64,000 nt of DNA from NCBI RefSeq assembly GCF_026229185.1, contig NZ_JAGGJA010000002.1, positions 310,001 through 374,000 of the forward strand, in the 5' to 3' direction. Made by a program: the position numbers and the translations under genes. Numbering within the stretch: the first letter of the stretch is position 1; each line of letters starts with the position of its first letter. The notes below the pieces were generated by a model. It had not been told where the DNA came from and searched no databases. It saw only the letters and a program-made list of their open reading frames with translations. This DNA is from Fodinibius salsisoli. GTDB lineage: Bacteria; Bacteroidota; Rhodothermia; Balneolales; Balneolaceae. This document shows positions 36,167 to 44,736 of the stretch, one piece after another.

Positions 36167-37921
36167 TCACTCAATAGTCACATGTTCCGGTTCAGAAACA
36201 TCCTCTTCCTCACCAAATAAAATGCTGGCCGACTCGATAAGAATCCACAGGGCAAACCCAAGAATAACAGCGCCAAAGCTGAACAGCAGCAGGTGAGAAT
36301 CGCCGGTACCGAGTCCCGACCATTCAAAAACAACCTGCTCGGTCATTGCCCATAAGGTCATCGCTAATAAAAAGATCATCGGCACGACTGTGTAGATGAT
36401 CGGGCGCCCTCGTCGTTTGAGCCAAATCGTGATTAACAGGAAGCTGATGCCCGCCAGCAGCTGGTTAGACGTCCCAAACAGCGGCCAGAGCAGGTAGCCG
36501 CCGGAGCCGAATCCCTTGGGGCCTTCCGGAAGCAGCACCAGGGCCGCACTGGACAGAACAGCTACCGAGGTTGCCACATGCACCCGGGTTAACGATTTGA
36601 TCTTATAGACTTCACCGAGCTCCGCAATAATATAGCGCATGAGACGCACTGAGCTATCGAGGGTGGTTGCCGCAAAACTGACGACAATGACCGCAATGAT
36701 GGTCCGCGCCGCCTCAGCCGGAATGCCCACGCCGGTGGCCAGTTGTCCCGCTCCCTGGATAAAAGCATTCAAGCCATTGGCTCCCGCCGCCGAGAAGGAA
36801 GAGTAGGTGGAGGCAAAGGCCTCGCTGCCGGAAAAGAAGGTGGCAATTGCCAGGATGGTGATGATGGCCAGGGCACCTTCACCTACGGCCCCGAGATAGC
36901 CTACGAAACGCGCGTCCGTTTCCTTGTCAATCTGTTTGGAGGTCGTCCCCGATGCGACCAGTCCGTGAAATCCAGAGACGGCCCCGCAGGCAATGGTGAT
37001 AAACAGCAGGGGGAACCAGGAGACATCATTGGCTCCGGCATTATGCATCGGGGCCGTGACCCCGGGGGCCATCACCATAAGTCCCAGGTATAAAATACCC
37101 AAGCCCAGGATAAGCTGTTGAGCGTTAATAAAGTCCCTCGGCTGCAGCAGCTTCCAGACCGGCAAGACCGAAGCAATATAGACATAGGTCATCAGCACCA
37201 CGATCCAGATCAAAAAGGCCATGGAGGTGCCGTTTAAACCAAGCCAGAGAGCTGCTTCGCCGCCCCCGAAATAACGAACGAGGTCGATCTGCAGGACCGG
37301 CATATAGCTGGCCATCACCGCCGTGGCATACATGACCACTAATACGATAATAGAAGGAATCAGCATATTCCCCTGCCGTTTATAGGTGTAGTAGCCGATC
37401 CACACGGCCAGCGGTATCTGGATAAAAACCGACAGCACGCTGGCCGGAAAGGAGATAAACAGGTTCGAAATAACCCAGGCAAAGACCGCGTTAACCATGA
37501 GCACCAAAATCAGGATAATAAACAGGAACAGGATACGTCCCCGGCGGCCAATCAGCTGGTCGGCCATAGTGCCGATAGAACGCCCTTGATTCCGGATCGA
37601 AAGCACCATGGTCCCGAAATCATGCACCCCGGCGGCAAAAACCGTCCCAATCGCCACCCAGAGCAGCGCCGGCAGCCATCCCCAGTAAATGGCAATCGCC
37701 GGACCGACAATGGGCGCCGCCCCTGCTACTGAGGTAAAGTGGTGGCCCAGGACAATCCATTTGTTGGTGGGGACAAAATCCCGGCCATCCTCCAGTTCAT
37801 GGGCCGGGGTCTCAAAATCCGGATCCAGCTGGTAGATCTTTTGTGCGATGAACTTTGAGTAGAAACGATAGCCCAGGAAAAAGATTACAAGTGATACGAA
37901 TGCCAGCCAAATACTATTCAT
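36167..37921 (-). CDS. cstA: Carbon starvation protein CstA family transporter
   Basis: A 584-residue polytopic inner-membrane protein with 15 or more helices. The CstA marks PTNKWIVLGHHFTSVAGAAPIVGPA (abbreviated here), WGWLPALLWVAIGTVFAAGVHDF and SGFHGLVASGTTSKQI are all present. Family members take up peptides or pyruvate when carbon is scarce. It lies upstream of, and on the same strand as, the PQQ dehydrogenase (32 bp apart), so the two are probably co-transcribed. A hydrophilic C-terminal tail (EEEDVSEPEHVTIE) ends the protein. Confidence 0.92.
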   Translation of the reverse strand: MNSIWLAFVSLVIFFLGYRFYSKFIAQKIYQLDPDFETPAHELEDGRDFVPTNKWIVLGHHFTSVAGAAPIVGPAIAIYWGWLPALLWVAIGTVFAAGVHDFGTMVLSIRNQGRSIGTMADQLIGRRGRILFLFIILILVLMVNAVFAWVISNLFISFPASVLSVFIQIPLAVWIGYYTYKRQGNMLIPSIIVLVVMYATAVMASYMPVLQIDLVRYFGGGEAALWLGLNGTSMAFLIWIVVLMTYVYIASVLPVWKLLQPRDFINAQQLILGLGILYLGLMVMAPGVTAPMHNAGANDVSWFPLLFITIACGAVSGFHGLVASGTTSKQIDKETDARFVGYLGAVGEGALAIITILAIATFFSGSEAFASTYSSFSAAGANGLNAFIQGAGQLATGVGIPAEAARTIIAVIVVSFAATTLDSSVRLMRYIIAELGEVYKIKSLTRVHVATSVAVLSSAALVLLPEGPKGFGSGGYLLWPLFGTSNQLLAGISFLLITIWLKRRGRPIIYTVVPMIFLLAMTLWAMTEQVVFEWSGLGTGDSHLLLFSFGAVILGFALWILIESASILFGEEEDVSEPEHVTIE

Positions 37922-38011
37922 ACAGAAATTATCCCAATCATTATTTATAAGGCTTTAGGTAACAAAATCATGGGCTTAATTTCAATGGTAAAATTGGTGA
38001 CTGCTTAGTAT

Positions 38012-38890
38012 TCAAACATCACATATTTCTACGCCTTGCTCCAGGGCCGCTAACTCATCATCCCAGGTAGGTATAAACTCCTGACCGATAAAGCCGGTGT
38101 ACCCCGTTTCTAAAATAGCTTTCACGATAGCAGGATAATATAATTCTTGAGTTTCATCAATTTCATTCCGTCCGGGGACGCCACCGGTGTGGTAATGCGC
38201 AATATATTGATGGTTATCCCGAATCGTCCGGATGACATCGCCCTCCATGATCTGCATGTGGTAAATATCATATAACAGTTTAAATCGATCGGATTCAACC
38301 CGCTTGCATAGCTCAACGCCCCAGTTGGTATGATCGCACATGTAATCCGGGTGATCAATTTTGCTATTCAGTAATTCCATACACATCGTTACTCCATGCT
38401 CCTCTGCCGTACTCATCAGGCGATTCAGTCCCTTGGCACAGTTTTTAAGTCCCACGGCATCGTCCATACCGTTACGATTTCCGGAAAAACATATTATTTT
38501 ATCCAGTCCGGCTTCGGCGGCTTGCGGAATTACTTCTTCATAGCTGGCAATCAATTCATCATGGAGGCTGGGGTCGTTGAAGCCCTCCGTTATCCCATTA
38601 CCTGCTCCCCAGGGCATGGCGCAGGTCAATCCATGTTTTTTGAGCGTTGGCCACCCTTCTGGTCCTACCAGTTCGACCGACTTAAGCCCAATTTCTTTGG
38701 CTGCCTGACAAAATTCATCCAGCGGGATATCTTCATAACACCATTTACAAACCGAATGGTTAACGTTTCCCTTTAGTTCTTGATTAATAATTTCTTCCGT
38801 CTTCTTGATACTGCCAAGCCATCCGGCAACCGACCCTGAACCCAGGATAGCCCCCATTTTCTTAAGTGCATTTTTACGCGAAATATTCAT
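38012..38890 (-). CDS. TIM-barrel isomerase, hydroxypyruvate isomerase-like, exported
   Basis: About 292 residues. After a short basic N-terminus with an RKNALKKMG segment and a hydrophobic stretch (a possible Tat-type leader, though only one Arg is present) comes the AP-endonuclease-2/xylose-isomerase-like barrel: metal-site residues are in MELLNSKIDHPDY, LLYDIYHMQI, AHYHTGGVPGRNEID and GFIGQEFIPTW. This is the hydroxypyruvate isomerase (Hyi) branch. I start at the ATG 38890, 13 codons inside the longest frame, because AAAGAGA precedes it. It lies 90 bp upstream of cstA. A ~130 bp dispersed repeat is directly upstream. In Bacteroidota such proteins often act on keto-sugars; the exact reaction is not established. 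Confidence 0.8.
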   Translation of the reverse strand: MNISRKNALKKMGAILGSGSVAGWLGSIKKTEEIINQELKGNVNHSVCKWCYEDIPLDEFCQAAKEIGLKSVELVGPEGWPTLKKHGLTCAMPWGAGNGITEGFNDPSLHDELIASYEEVIPQAAEAGLDKIICFSGNRNGMDDAVGLKNCAKGLNRLMSTAEEHGVTMCMELLNSKIDHPDYMCDHTNWGVELCKRVESDRFKLLYDIYHMQIMEGDVIRTIRDNHQYIAHYHTGGVPGRNEIDETQELYYPAIVKAILETGYTGFIGQEFIPTWDDELAALEQGVEICDV

Positions 38891-38920
38891 ATTCTTATCT
38901 CTTTTTATAGTTAAAAGGGA

Positions 38921-39050
38921 GCTTTGCAAAACTTAAGCTGTCATCCTTCCCAAATGATCGGGATCAGAATCTCTGCTTAAATGCTGACAAATGTTTATAA
39001 GATTCTGAAACGAGTTTAGAATGACAAGATGGATTGGTTTTGCAAAACCT
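38921..39050. repeat. ~130 bp dispersed inverted repeat, copy 1
   Basis: On the minus strand it reads GGTTTTGCAAAACC, then TTGTCATTCTAAACTCGTTT, AGAATCT, a variable middle, GATTCTGATCCCGA, GGATGACAGCTTAAG and TTTTGCAAAGC. The same order occurs at 59861-59990. Ends carry TTTGCAAA palindromes; no coding capacity. Confidence 0.7.
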
Positions 39051-39063
39051 TCAAAACATTCTA

Positions 39064-42000
39064 TTAGTTTAAAGATGAAAGATATTCAACCAAATCAATC
39101 AGCTCTTGTTCACTCATCCCCGCTTCCAGTCCATCGGGCATGAGTGACTGATTCATCTGGGTGCGCGAAGCTATTTCTGATTTTTTATAGGTTGTTGTAT
39201 TACCTCCCGGGGTTATCAATACGACTTCGGATGCCGTCTCACTTTGGATGATCCCCGCCGCTTTGGCTCCATCGTTAAACTCCAGGATGTATCCTTCATA
39301 TCCAAAACTGATGCCGCTGTTGGGATTTAAAATCGCATCATACAATCCCTCTTTGGGCAGCTTCGATCCTATTTCTGAAAGAGCCGGCCCGAAAGCCGTG
39401 CCCTTGCCATTCACCTGGTGACAAATCTGGCAAGCCTGTTCGAAAGCGGTTTGCCCCTCCTCTGCTACTCCTTTTTGTGAGGCGAGTTCAGCAATGGGCG
39501 GCAAATCTGCTTGCTTATTTTGACCTCCCCCCGATAAACTTTTTGCCACCTGTCGTACATCTCCCGACCAGGAATCCGAAAGGGCTTCGGACGTAGCTTC
39601 ATGCAGAGGCTCAGATATTACTCCGCTTTTGACGAGTTCCACCAGCTTTTGCTCGCCGCCCCACCCGGATCCTAAAGCCTTGACCGCATGACGTCGCATA
39701 TTCAACTCCTTCTGCTCATCAAGAATAAAACCTTGCAGGATAGCTATGGACTCCGATCCCGATGTATTGCCCAACGCTTTAAGAATAGTCTTTCTATCTT
39801 CATTACTACTATCATTCAAGTGCTTTTCGACCAGTAATTTCCCATCCAGCCGAAGTAACAAATAGGATGCCCGGGTCCCTAATCCACTATCCGGGTAGGT
39901 TGTCATCAGCTCAAAAAGCTCTTCCTGCTGGGTATTAAGTTCGAATTTTTCCACCAAATCCAGATACTGTTGCGTACCTTGCACCTTTTGGAGCGCTTCT
40001 TCCAGTGCGACCTGCACTTTATTATGCTCCAGCGAAGAAGGTCCCAGCTGTTTAAGTGCCATTGTATTCAACGCTTGCTGGTTGGGCAGCCCTGCATCCA
40101 GGATACCAATAAGCTCCTGTTCTTTTTGGGGAGACTCCTCATGAAAGTGAAAGGCCCGAAAATATCGCTCTTTTTCCTCAGTAGAAGAATCTTTTACAAT
40201 CTCAGCTAAAAGAGGTAAAGCTGCCTCAGTCCGTGCCCGCCAAACGATATCCCGCCCAGCAGCGGTATTCCACTCATCTCCGACCTGCTCTTTCCATGCC
40301 CCAAAAAAGCGTTCCCATTGACTGGCTGCCCCAACGCCGAGTGCTTCCACGTACCACCGATCCTTACCATCATGCTGAGCTGCCAGCCGCGCCCACAACT
40401 CCGCTGCCTGTGAAGACTCATTGCGATGCAGGGTAATAGCTGCTTCACGCCACACCTGGGCTGATGGATCATCCACCAACTGCTCAATTAAGGGAATAAT
40501 ATTCATATCCAATTGTCGGGCAGCCCGGAGCGCGGTAATCCGAATAGCAGGATTGGTGTCAGAAAGTGCTTCTTCGATGTAATCATTTCCTTTGTCTTCA
40601 ATCTTGCTCAACAACCAAAGCGCGCGTGCCCTGTACCGTGGATTATCCGAATTCCAGAGCTCAGCCAGCGCCTCTTCAGCATCGCTTCCCCATCCATGCA
40701 ACTTTAGCCAGGCCCGTGCCCGCCGGTTCATATTCGGACTTTGCAATGCTTCGACCGCATCTGCGGGTGAGCTCAAATCGAATGACGGCACCTCATACTC
40801 CACTCCTTCCGGGGCAATACGGAAAATACGTCCCCTTTGTTGGTCTCCCATTTGGTGTCCGCCTACGCCGGGATCATACCAATCAGCTACAAAAATAGAT
40901 CCATCCGGGGCAACGGTCACATCCGATGGACGAAACCACTGATCTTTGGCCCCTTTTAGGATATTTTCAATCTGTGCAGAATAACCTGCTCCATCCTTTT
41001 CCACCGGGTAAGATCGAATAATATTGGGACCGGCGTCGGCATGAATCATCTCATTCTGGAAAACTTCCGGTAAAAGCGTGCCTTCATAAACCGCAATTCC
41101 AGTGGGCGATCCTGCGCCGGTCTGTAATAAATTGGGAATAGAGCCCGGATCATTTTGATACCAATGCCGGGTGGGAATATCATCTGCCATGCCCGTTCGT
41201 CGTGAACGCCAGCCAGCACCCGTTACCTCGTCAGTATAACCGTAATTGCCATATTCCATCACATAGTTGATGCGCACGCCTTTGTTGCCATCGTCATCGT
41301 TATCAGACTGCCACAGGGTGCCATACGAATCTACCGCCACTTCGTAGTTATTCCGGAAGTTATGGGCCAATACCTCTACCTTACTCCCATCCAGATTACT
41401 ACGGAAGACCATCCCCTGCCGGTAGGGATTGCCACCGGTCTTTACCTCATTTCCGAATACATCTGTTATAACGTTCCCATTGGCATCTTTTAGCACTTTT
41501 CCTTCGTTACCCATGTTGAAGTACAGCTTGCCATCCGGGCCAAATACAAACGCATGGACGGCATGGTCGTGCTGCTCGCCCTCTATGCCACTAAATAACA
41601 CTTCTTTCTTGTCGGCTTTATCATCGCCATCCGTATCTGTAAAGACAAAGACGTCCGGACTTCGAGATACAATGACCCGGTTATCCAGCACCATAATCCC
41701 CAAAGCCGCATTAATATCATTACCCTGGTAGAACACGGTACTTGTGTCGGCCTTGCTGTCTCCATCGGTATCCTCCAAGACAAGAATACGATCTCCGTCC
41801 GCTTTGGTAGGATTATCCGGGTTTAGAGAAGGACGATAATTGTATCCTTCGGTCACCCAAACCCGACCCTGCGCATCGATGTCCATATTGGTGGGATTCA
41901 CCAGCATATCATCGGCTGCGAAGAGCGTGGTTTCCAGTCCATTATGAGTTTCCAGTCCATCCAATGCATGCTCGGCACTGCGCTTTTCCTGATCGCTAAG

Positions 42001-42129
42001 CTTGTCATAGGAATCGTCTGCTTGTGATTGGCAGCCATTAATTGAAATAAAGAAAGCAACGAGTATTATTATAGGGAAGGAGATACGGCAGGAGGCACTA
42101 CATAGGAACGAATATTTGTTAGCTGGCAT
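39064..42129 (-). CDS. PVC-type heme-binding lipoprotein: sugar-dehydrogenase-like propeller, HEAT repeats, cytochrome c
   Basis: A 1021-residue lipoprotein (FFISINGC lipobox). Residues ~55-450 form a membrane-bound-dehydrogenase/sorbosone-dehydrogenase-like propeller (NPTNMDIDAQGRVWVTEGYN, VAPDGSIFVADWYDPG). HEAT-like helical repeats run from about 455 to 870 (RARALWLLSKIEDKG, AVKALGSGWGGEQKL). The C-terminus is a heme c domain, CQICH at residues 900-904, followed by GPALSEIGSKLPKEGLYDAI and a DGLEAGMSEQELIDLVEYL tail. This is the PVC-type heme-binding CxxCH family, abundant in Planctomycetota and present in Bacteroidota. Its reaction is unknown; a periplasmic sugar oxidation is the usual guess. 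It heads the leftward stretch toward the isomerase, cstA and PQQ dehydrogenase. Confidence 0.88.
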   Translation of the reverse strand: MPANKYSFLCSASCRISFPIIILVAFFISINGCQSQADDSYDKLSDQEKRSAEHALDGLETHNGLETTLFAADDMLVNPTNMDIDAQGRVWVTEGYNYRPSLNPDNPTKADGDRILVLEDTDGDSKADTSTVFYQGNDINAALGIMVLDNRVIVSRSPDVFVFTDTDGDDKADKKEVLFSGIEGEQHDHAVHAFVFGPDGKLYFNMGNEGKVLKDANGNVITDVFGNEVKTGGNPYRQGMVFRSNLDGSKVEVLAHNFRNNYEVAVDSYGTLWQSDNDDDGNKGVRINYVMEYGNYGYTDEVTGAGWRSRRTGMADDIPTRHWYQNDPGSIPNLLQTGAGSPTGIAVYEGTLLPEVFQNEMIHADAGPNIIRSYPVEKDGAGYSAQIENILKGAKDQWFRPSDVTVAPDGSIFVADWYDPGVGGHQMGDQQRGRIFRIAPEGVEYEVPSFDLSSPADAVEALQSPNMNRRARAWLKLHGWGSDAEEALAELWNSDNPRYRARALWLLSKIEDKGNDYIEEALSDTNPAIRITALRAARQLDMNIIPLIEQLVDDPSAQVWREAAITLHRNESSQAAELWARLAAQHDGKDRWYVEALGVGAASQWERFFGAWKEQVGDEWNTAAGRDIVWRARTEAALPLLAEIVKDSSTEEKERYFRAFHFHEESPQKEQELIGILDAGLPNQQALNTMALKQLGPSSLEHNKVQVALEEALQKVQGTQQYLDLVEKFELNTQQEELFELMTTYPDSGLGTRASYLLLRLDGKLLVEKHLNDSSNEDRKTILKALGNTSGSESIAILQGFILDEQKELNMRRHAVKALGSGWGGEQKLVELVKSGVISEPLHEATSEALSDSWSGDVRQVAKSLSGGGQNKQADLPPIAELASQKGVAEEGQTAFEQACQICHQVNGKGTAFGPALSEIGSKLPKEGLYDAILNPNSGISFGYEGYILEFNDGAKAAGIIQSETASEVVLITPGGNTTTYKKSEIASRTQMNQSLMPDGLEAGMSEQELIDLVEYLSSLN

Positions 42130-42383
42130 GCTGAATTAAGTCAAAAAGTTAGGAATACTGTCCATTAAATGTCATATATACAATTATTTTTAAAACTAAC
42201 GCATTTTTTTTGTGAAATGTGAAACCAATCCCTCAACTTTTTTATTCTCACCCTTATTTTGGAGGGAAGTAACTTTAGGCTAAATAATTAAACATATCTT
42301 TCTAAAAATTGCATAACACAGAATAGAATATCAGTATCAAAGATTATCAATATTCAAATGCACATTATTTATTAGAGAACTAT

Positions 42384-42545
42384 TTACTTATTCGGCCATT
42401 GGGTTTCTATTTCCTGGGAACGGATGAATCGCTGAAAACCCTGAAGCTTTTTTTATTTGCCAGTACTTCTTTGGGAAACACCTTATTATGTAAGAAAAGG
42501 TAGCCAAAAGTACTGCGGCCTCACCGATGCTCCGCTATGGACGGT
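42384..42545 (-). pseudogene. Frameshifted C-terminal remnant of a FAD-dependent oxidoreductase
   Basis: On the minus strand this reads WSIGEAAVLLATF, then, after a one-base deletion, IIRCFP/LHNK-type sequence, then QRFIRSQEIETQWPNK and a TAA. The intact gene at 60006-61727 ends WSIGETAGLLATFALHNK ... QRFIRSQGIETHWPDD and stops. DNA similarity extends over roughly 155 bp to the end of the coding region. Only the last ~50 codons remain and the frame is broken. It is therefore a relic of a second copy, or a duplicated 3' end. Confidence 0.82.
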
Positions 42546-42640
42546 TGAAAAATAGAACATTGAAATAGAACAATGAGTTTAAGTTGGTCGTTCTAAGGAC
42601 GAAGAATTTAGTATTCTTTGAAGAGGCCTGGAGCAATAAC

Positions 42641-42668
42641 AAAAAGTACCGCGAAAGAGCTACGGTAC
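42641..42668 (-). terminator. Rho-independent terminator after the alpha/beta hydrolase gene
   Basis: On the minus strand GTACCG, an 11-base loop region, CGGTAC, then TTTTTG. It lies 24 bp past the stop of the hydrolase gene and would end the long leftward operon of the galactan locus. Confidence 0.7.
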
Positions 42669-42692
42669 CTAATGTTAAAAATGTGTTGCTAT

Positions 42693-43691
42693 TTAGAGAT
42701 CAGACAGAAACGCTGTAACCTCCTCTACGGTGCGCCTTAGCTCATCGTGGTGCAAATTGTGGCCGGCTCCATCAATATGCACGAGTTCACCGTCCTGCAT
42801 CACGCTGACCGCTTCTTTGTGGGTTTCACGATCCTGCTGGGAGGCGTCTGCTTTCAGAATGAGAGAAGGTACTTGAATTTCTGCCAGTGAATTTCCCGTC
42901 CGCATGGTGCCCGACATCGCCTGCCACTTCTGGCTGCTGTAGGCGCCGTGATACTGCTTTTTCGAGAGCGCCCAATAGTGGCAATCCATCATCGCCCATT
43001 TGCTGTTCTGCCGCTGGCATAACGCTACGAGGTCCTCAAAGCTGTAGTTGTTCTGTGCAACCAGCGATTCCGGCGAACCAAACATGCTTACAGAAAGTTG
43101 ATCCGGATTCTGTGGAGGACTGGGTGGACCATCGCGCTCCTCACGCTCTTCGGTTTCTTCATCATTGACCTGCTCCTGATCTTCATCGTCATCCTGCCCG
43201 CCGGGACCTCTTCCCAGGCCGGGATCAAGCATAACGATTGCCTCTGCCAGCTCGGGATACTCAGCTCCTACTCTCATAACCGTGGCCGCTCCCATAGAAT
43301 GGCCCATCAGGATCGGTTTTTCAAATCCCATCTCATCCACGAAGGCCACTACGTCTTTCACCAGGGTGTCACCGTCGTCGGCAGTCGTGAATGGATCCGA
43401 CAGACCGTGTCCGCGGGTGTCTACCATAAAAATGTTATAATCATCCTGCAACTCCCATGTCAGTGTGCTCCAGCAGAGACCGTTATCCGTAACGCCGTGA
43501 AACATCACAATTGTAGGTTTTTCCGGTGCCGGAACGGCCTGGTAATAGTGCATACGAATTCCGTTCGCGTACACGTAGCCATCCGACCAGCCCGTCGGCT
43601 TATCGGCTGGCTGGGCCGTTGCCAACGACGGCAGCAGAAGCAGAACACAAAATACTTGCAGATAGATCAATATCGATCCTCTTTTACTCAT
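42693..43691 (-). CDS. Secreted alpha/beta-hydrolase with an acidic insertion
   Basis: About 332 residues with a signal peptide (VLLLPSLATAQ). Catalytic elements: oxyanion HGVTDNG, nucleophile elbow GHSMGAA and the His in GAGHNLHHDE. Between the nucleophile and the next strand lies a Gly/Asp/Glu-rich low-complexity insertion (about residues 170-200, GGQDDDEDQEQ and onward, then PPSPPQNP), unusual for the family. The start MSKRGS at 43691 follows a GGGAAT; an ATG five codons upstream is possible. It is the last gene of the leftward run from the GH53 locus. Substrate unknown; an ester on a plant-type polysaccharide is plausible from context. Confidence 0.8.
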   Translation of the reverse strand: MSKRGSILIYLQVFCVLLLLPSLATAQPADKPTGWSDGYVYANGIRMHYYQAVPAPEKPTIVMFHGVTDNGLCWSTLTWELQDDYNIFMVDTRGHGLSDPFTTADDGDTLVKDVVAFVDEMGFEKPILMGHSMGAATVMRVGAEYPELAEAIVMLDPGLGRGPGGQDDDEDQEQVNDEETEEREERDGPPSPPQNPDQLSVSMFGSPESLVAQNNYSFEDLVALCQRQNSKWAMMDCHYWALSKKQYHGAYSSQKWQAMSGTMRTGNSLAEIQVPSLILKADASQQDRETHKEAVSVMQDGELVHIDGAGHNLHHDELRRTVEEVTAFLSDL

Positions 43692-43771
43692 AATATTTAT
43701 TCCCATTTTATTTCTGATTTAATGATTGTATAAACGTACAGTGTTTTAACACGTTTAGTGGTTAAAAACAG

Positions 43772-44728
43772 TTAATCAATATTCTTTTTGCGTATCTCTG
43801 TCCATTTGCTGTCGGCTTTTTCAAAACCGGTTGGGTGCCCTTTAAAGAGTTGGGCGGCCTCGGTATCTCCTTTCATTTGCCATTGCATCCACCCAACGCC
43901 GAATTCACCATATACTCCACCGTTCTTTTCGTGGAAGGTACCGCCGTGCGGGTTCTCCGGGATTGCACATACTGCAAAGAAAGCCGGGGCATCTTTCACC
44001 TGCTGGTAATCGCTCAGTGAGTTGGGTAGCAGGATATCCTTTTCGGCCACCACATAGGCAACGGGAATGTCCAGGGTAACGGCGTAGGCCTGTGATCGCC
44101 ACATGTCATCATCGGGAGTAGCCCAGCGACCATCACTGGCCGTTTTCCCCTTTTCCGTTTTAACCAACGCCCCGCTGTTCCAGAACAGGATGGTGGTCAC
44201 CCGTGGATCATGGGTTAGCTCCATCACCAGGCTTCCCCCGCATGAATGTCCCATCAGGGCCACATTCCCGATATCGATTTTGCCGAAATACTTGCTCGTG
44301 TTACGGCTGTTCTCGGCAAAGGCCCAGTCAATGGCGGCGAGCAGATCCTCCGATTTATTATGGTACAACTCGGCCCTGGCACCTTCCGGCACCGGGAGCC
44401 CAGCGGCCACCACGAGATAGCCATATGAGGCCAATTCCGTAAAAAATGGCCGAAATGAATCCCCATCGTTATCGCAGCCCGGACCTGACATGATCACCAC
44501 AGGCAGTTGATCTTTGGATGGGAATCCCGAAAGGTCCTCTGGTCGATAGACCGTATGCTCAGGAAGGGTGCTATCAACTTCCATGATGACTTCATAAGGT
44601 CCAGTGGAATTGCCCCATGCAGGGTCATCATCCGAGTTGGCTTGTTGAAGGGCCATCCCATTCAGTACAATACAGCCCCAAATGATGAAGAATGTCGTAG
44701 ATAGAACAAGGATTTTTCTGAATGTCAT
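43772..44728 (-). CDS. Secreted chlorophyllase/dienelactone-type alpha/beta-hydrolase, paralog A
   Basis: 318 residues with an N-terminal hydrophobic signal. After the opening TLPEHTVYRPEDLSGFP come VVIMSGPGCDNDGDSF, the nucleophile elbow GHSCGGS, DPRVTTILFWNSGAL and a catalytic His in PENPHGGTFHE. It resembles the protein at 47142-48008 (TLPNYVVYRPENLE, GQSCGGA, MFNSGIG, EGGHMGTF), so the two are paralogs separated by two other hydrolases. The G-x-S-C-G-G elbow is shared. Its ATG is 8 bp downstream of the serine hydrolase stop, with TAGG ahead. Substrate unknown; an acetyl or aromatic ester of a polysaccharide is a reasonable guess. Confidence 0.78.
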   Translation of the reverse strand: MTFRKILVLSTTFFIIWGCIVLNGMALQQANSDDDPAWGNSTGPYEVIMEVDSTLPEHTVYRPEDLSGFPSKDQLPVVIMSGPGCDNDGDSFRPFFTELASYGYLVVAAGLPVPEGARAELYHNKSEDLLAAIDWAFAENSRNTSKYFGKIDIGNVALMGHSCGGSLVMELTHDPRVTTILFWNSGALVKTEKGKTASDGRWATPDDDMWRSQAYAVTLDIPVAYVVAEKDILLPNSLSDYQQVKDAPAFFAVCAIPENPHGGTFHEKNGGVYGEFGVGWMQWQMKGDTEAAQLFKGHPTGFEKADSKWTEIRKKNID

Positions 44729-44736
44729 CCTAAAAT

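Larger units (their letters stand above)
42130..42692. other. 563 bp intergenic region with a pseudogene remnant and a terminator
   Basis: AT-rich from 42130 to 42380 with nothing recognisable. It then holds the C-terminal remnant of a FAD oxidoreductase (42384-42545) and a minus-strand terminator (42641-42668). Confidence 0.75.

Noticed and set aside
43098-43733. 211-codon plus-strand open frame
   Set aside because: It is antisense to the alpha/beta-hydrolase gene, which has a signal peptide and complete catalytic motifs.
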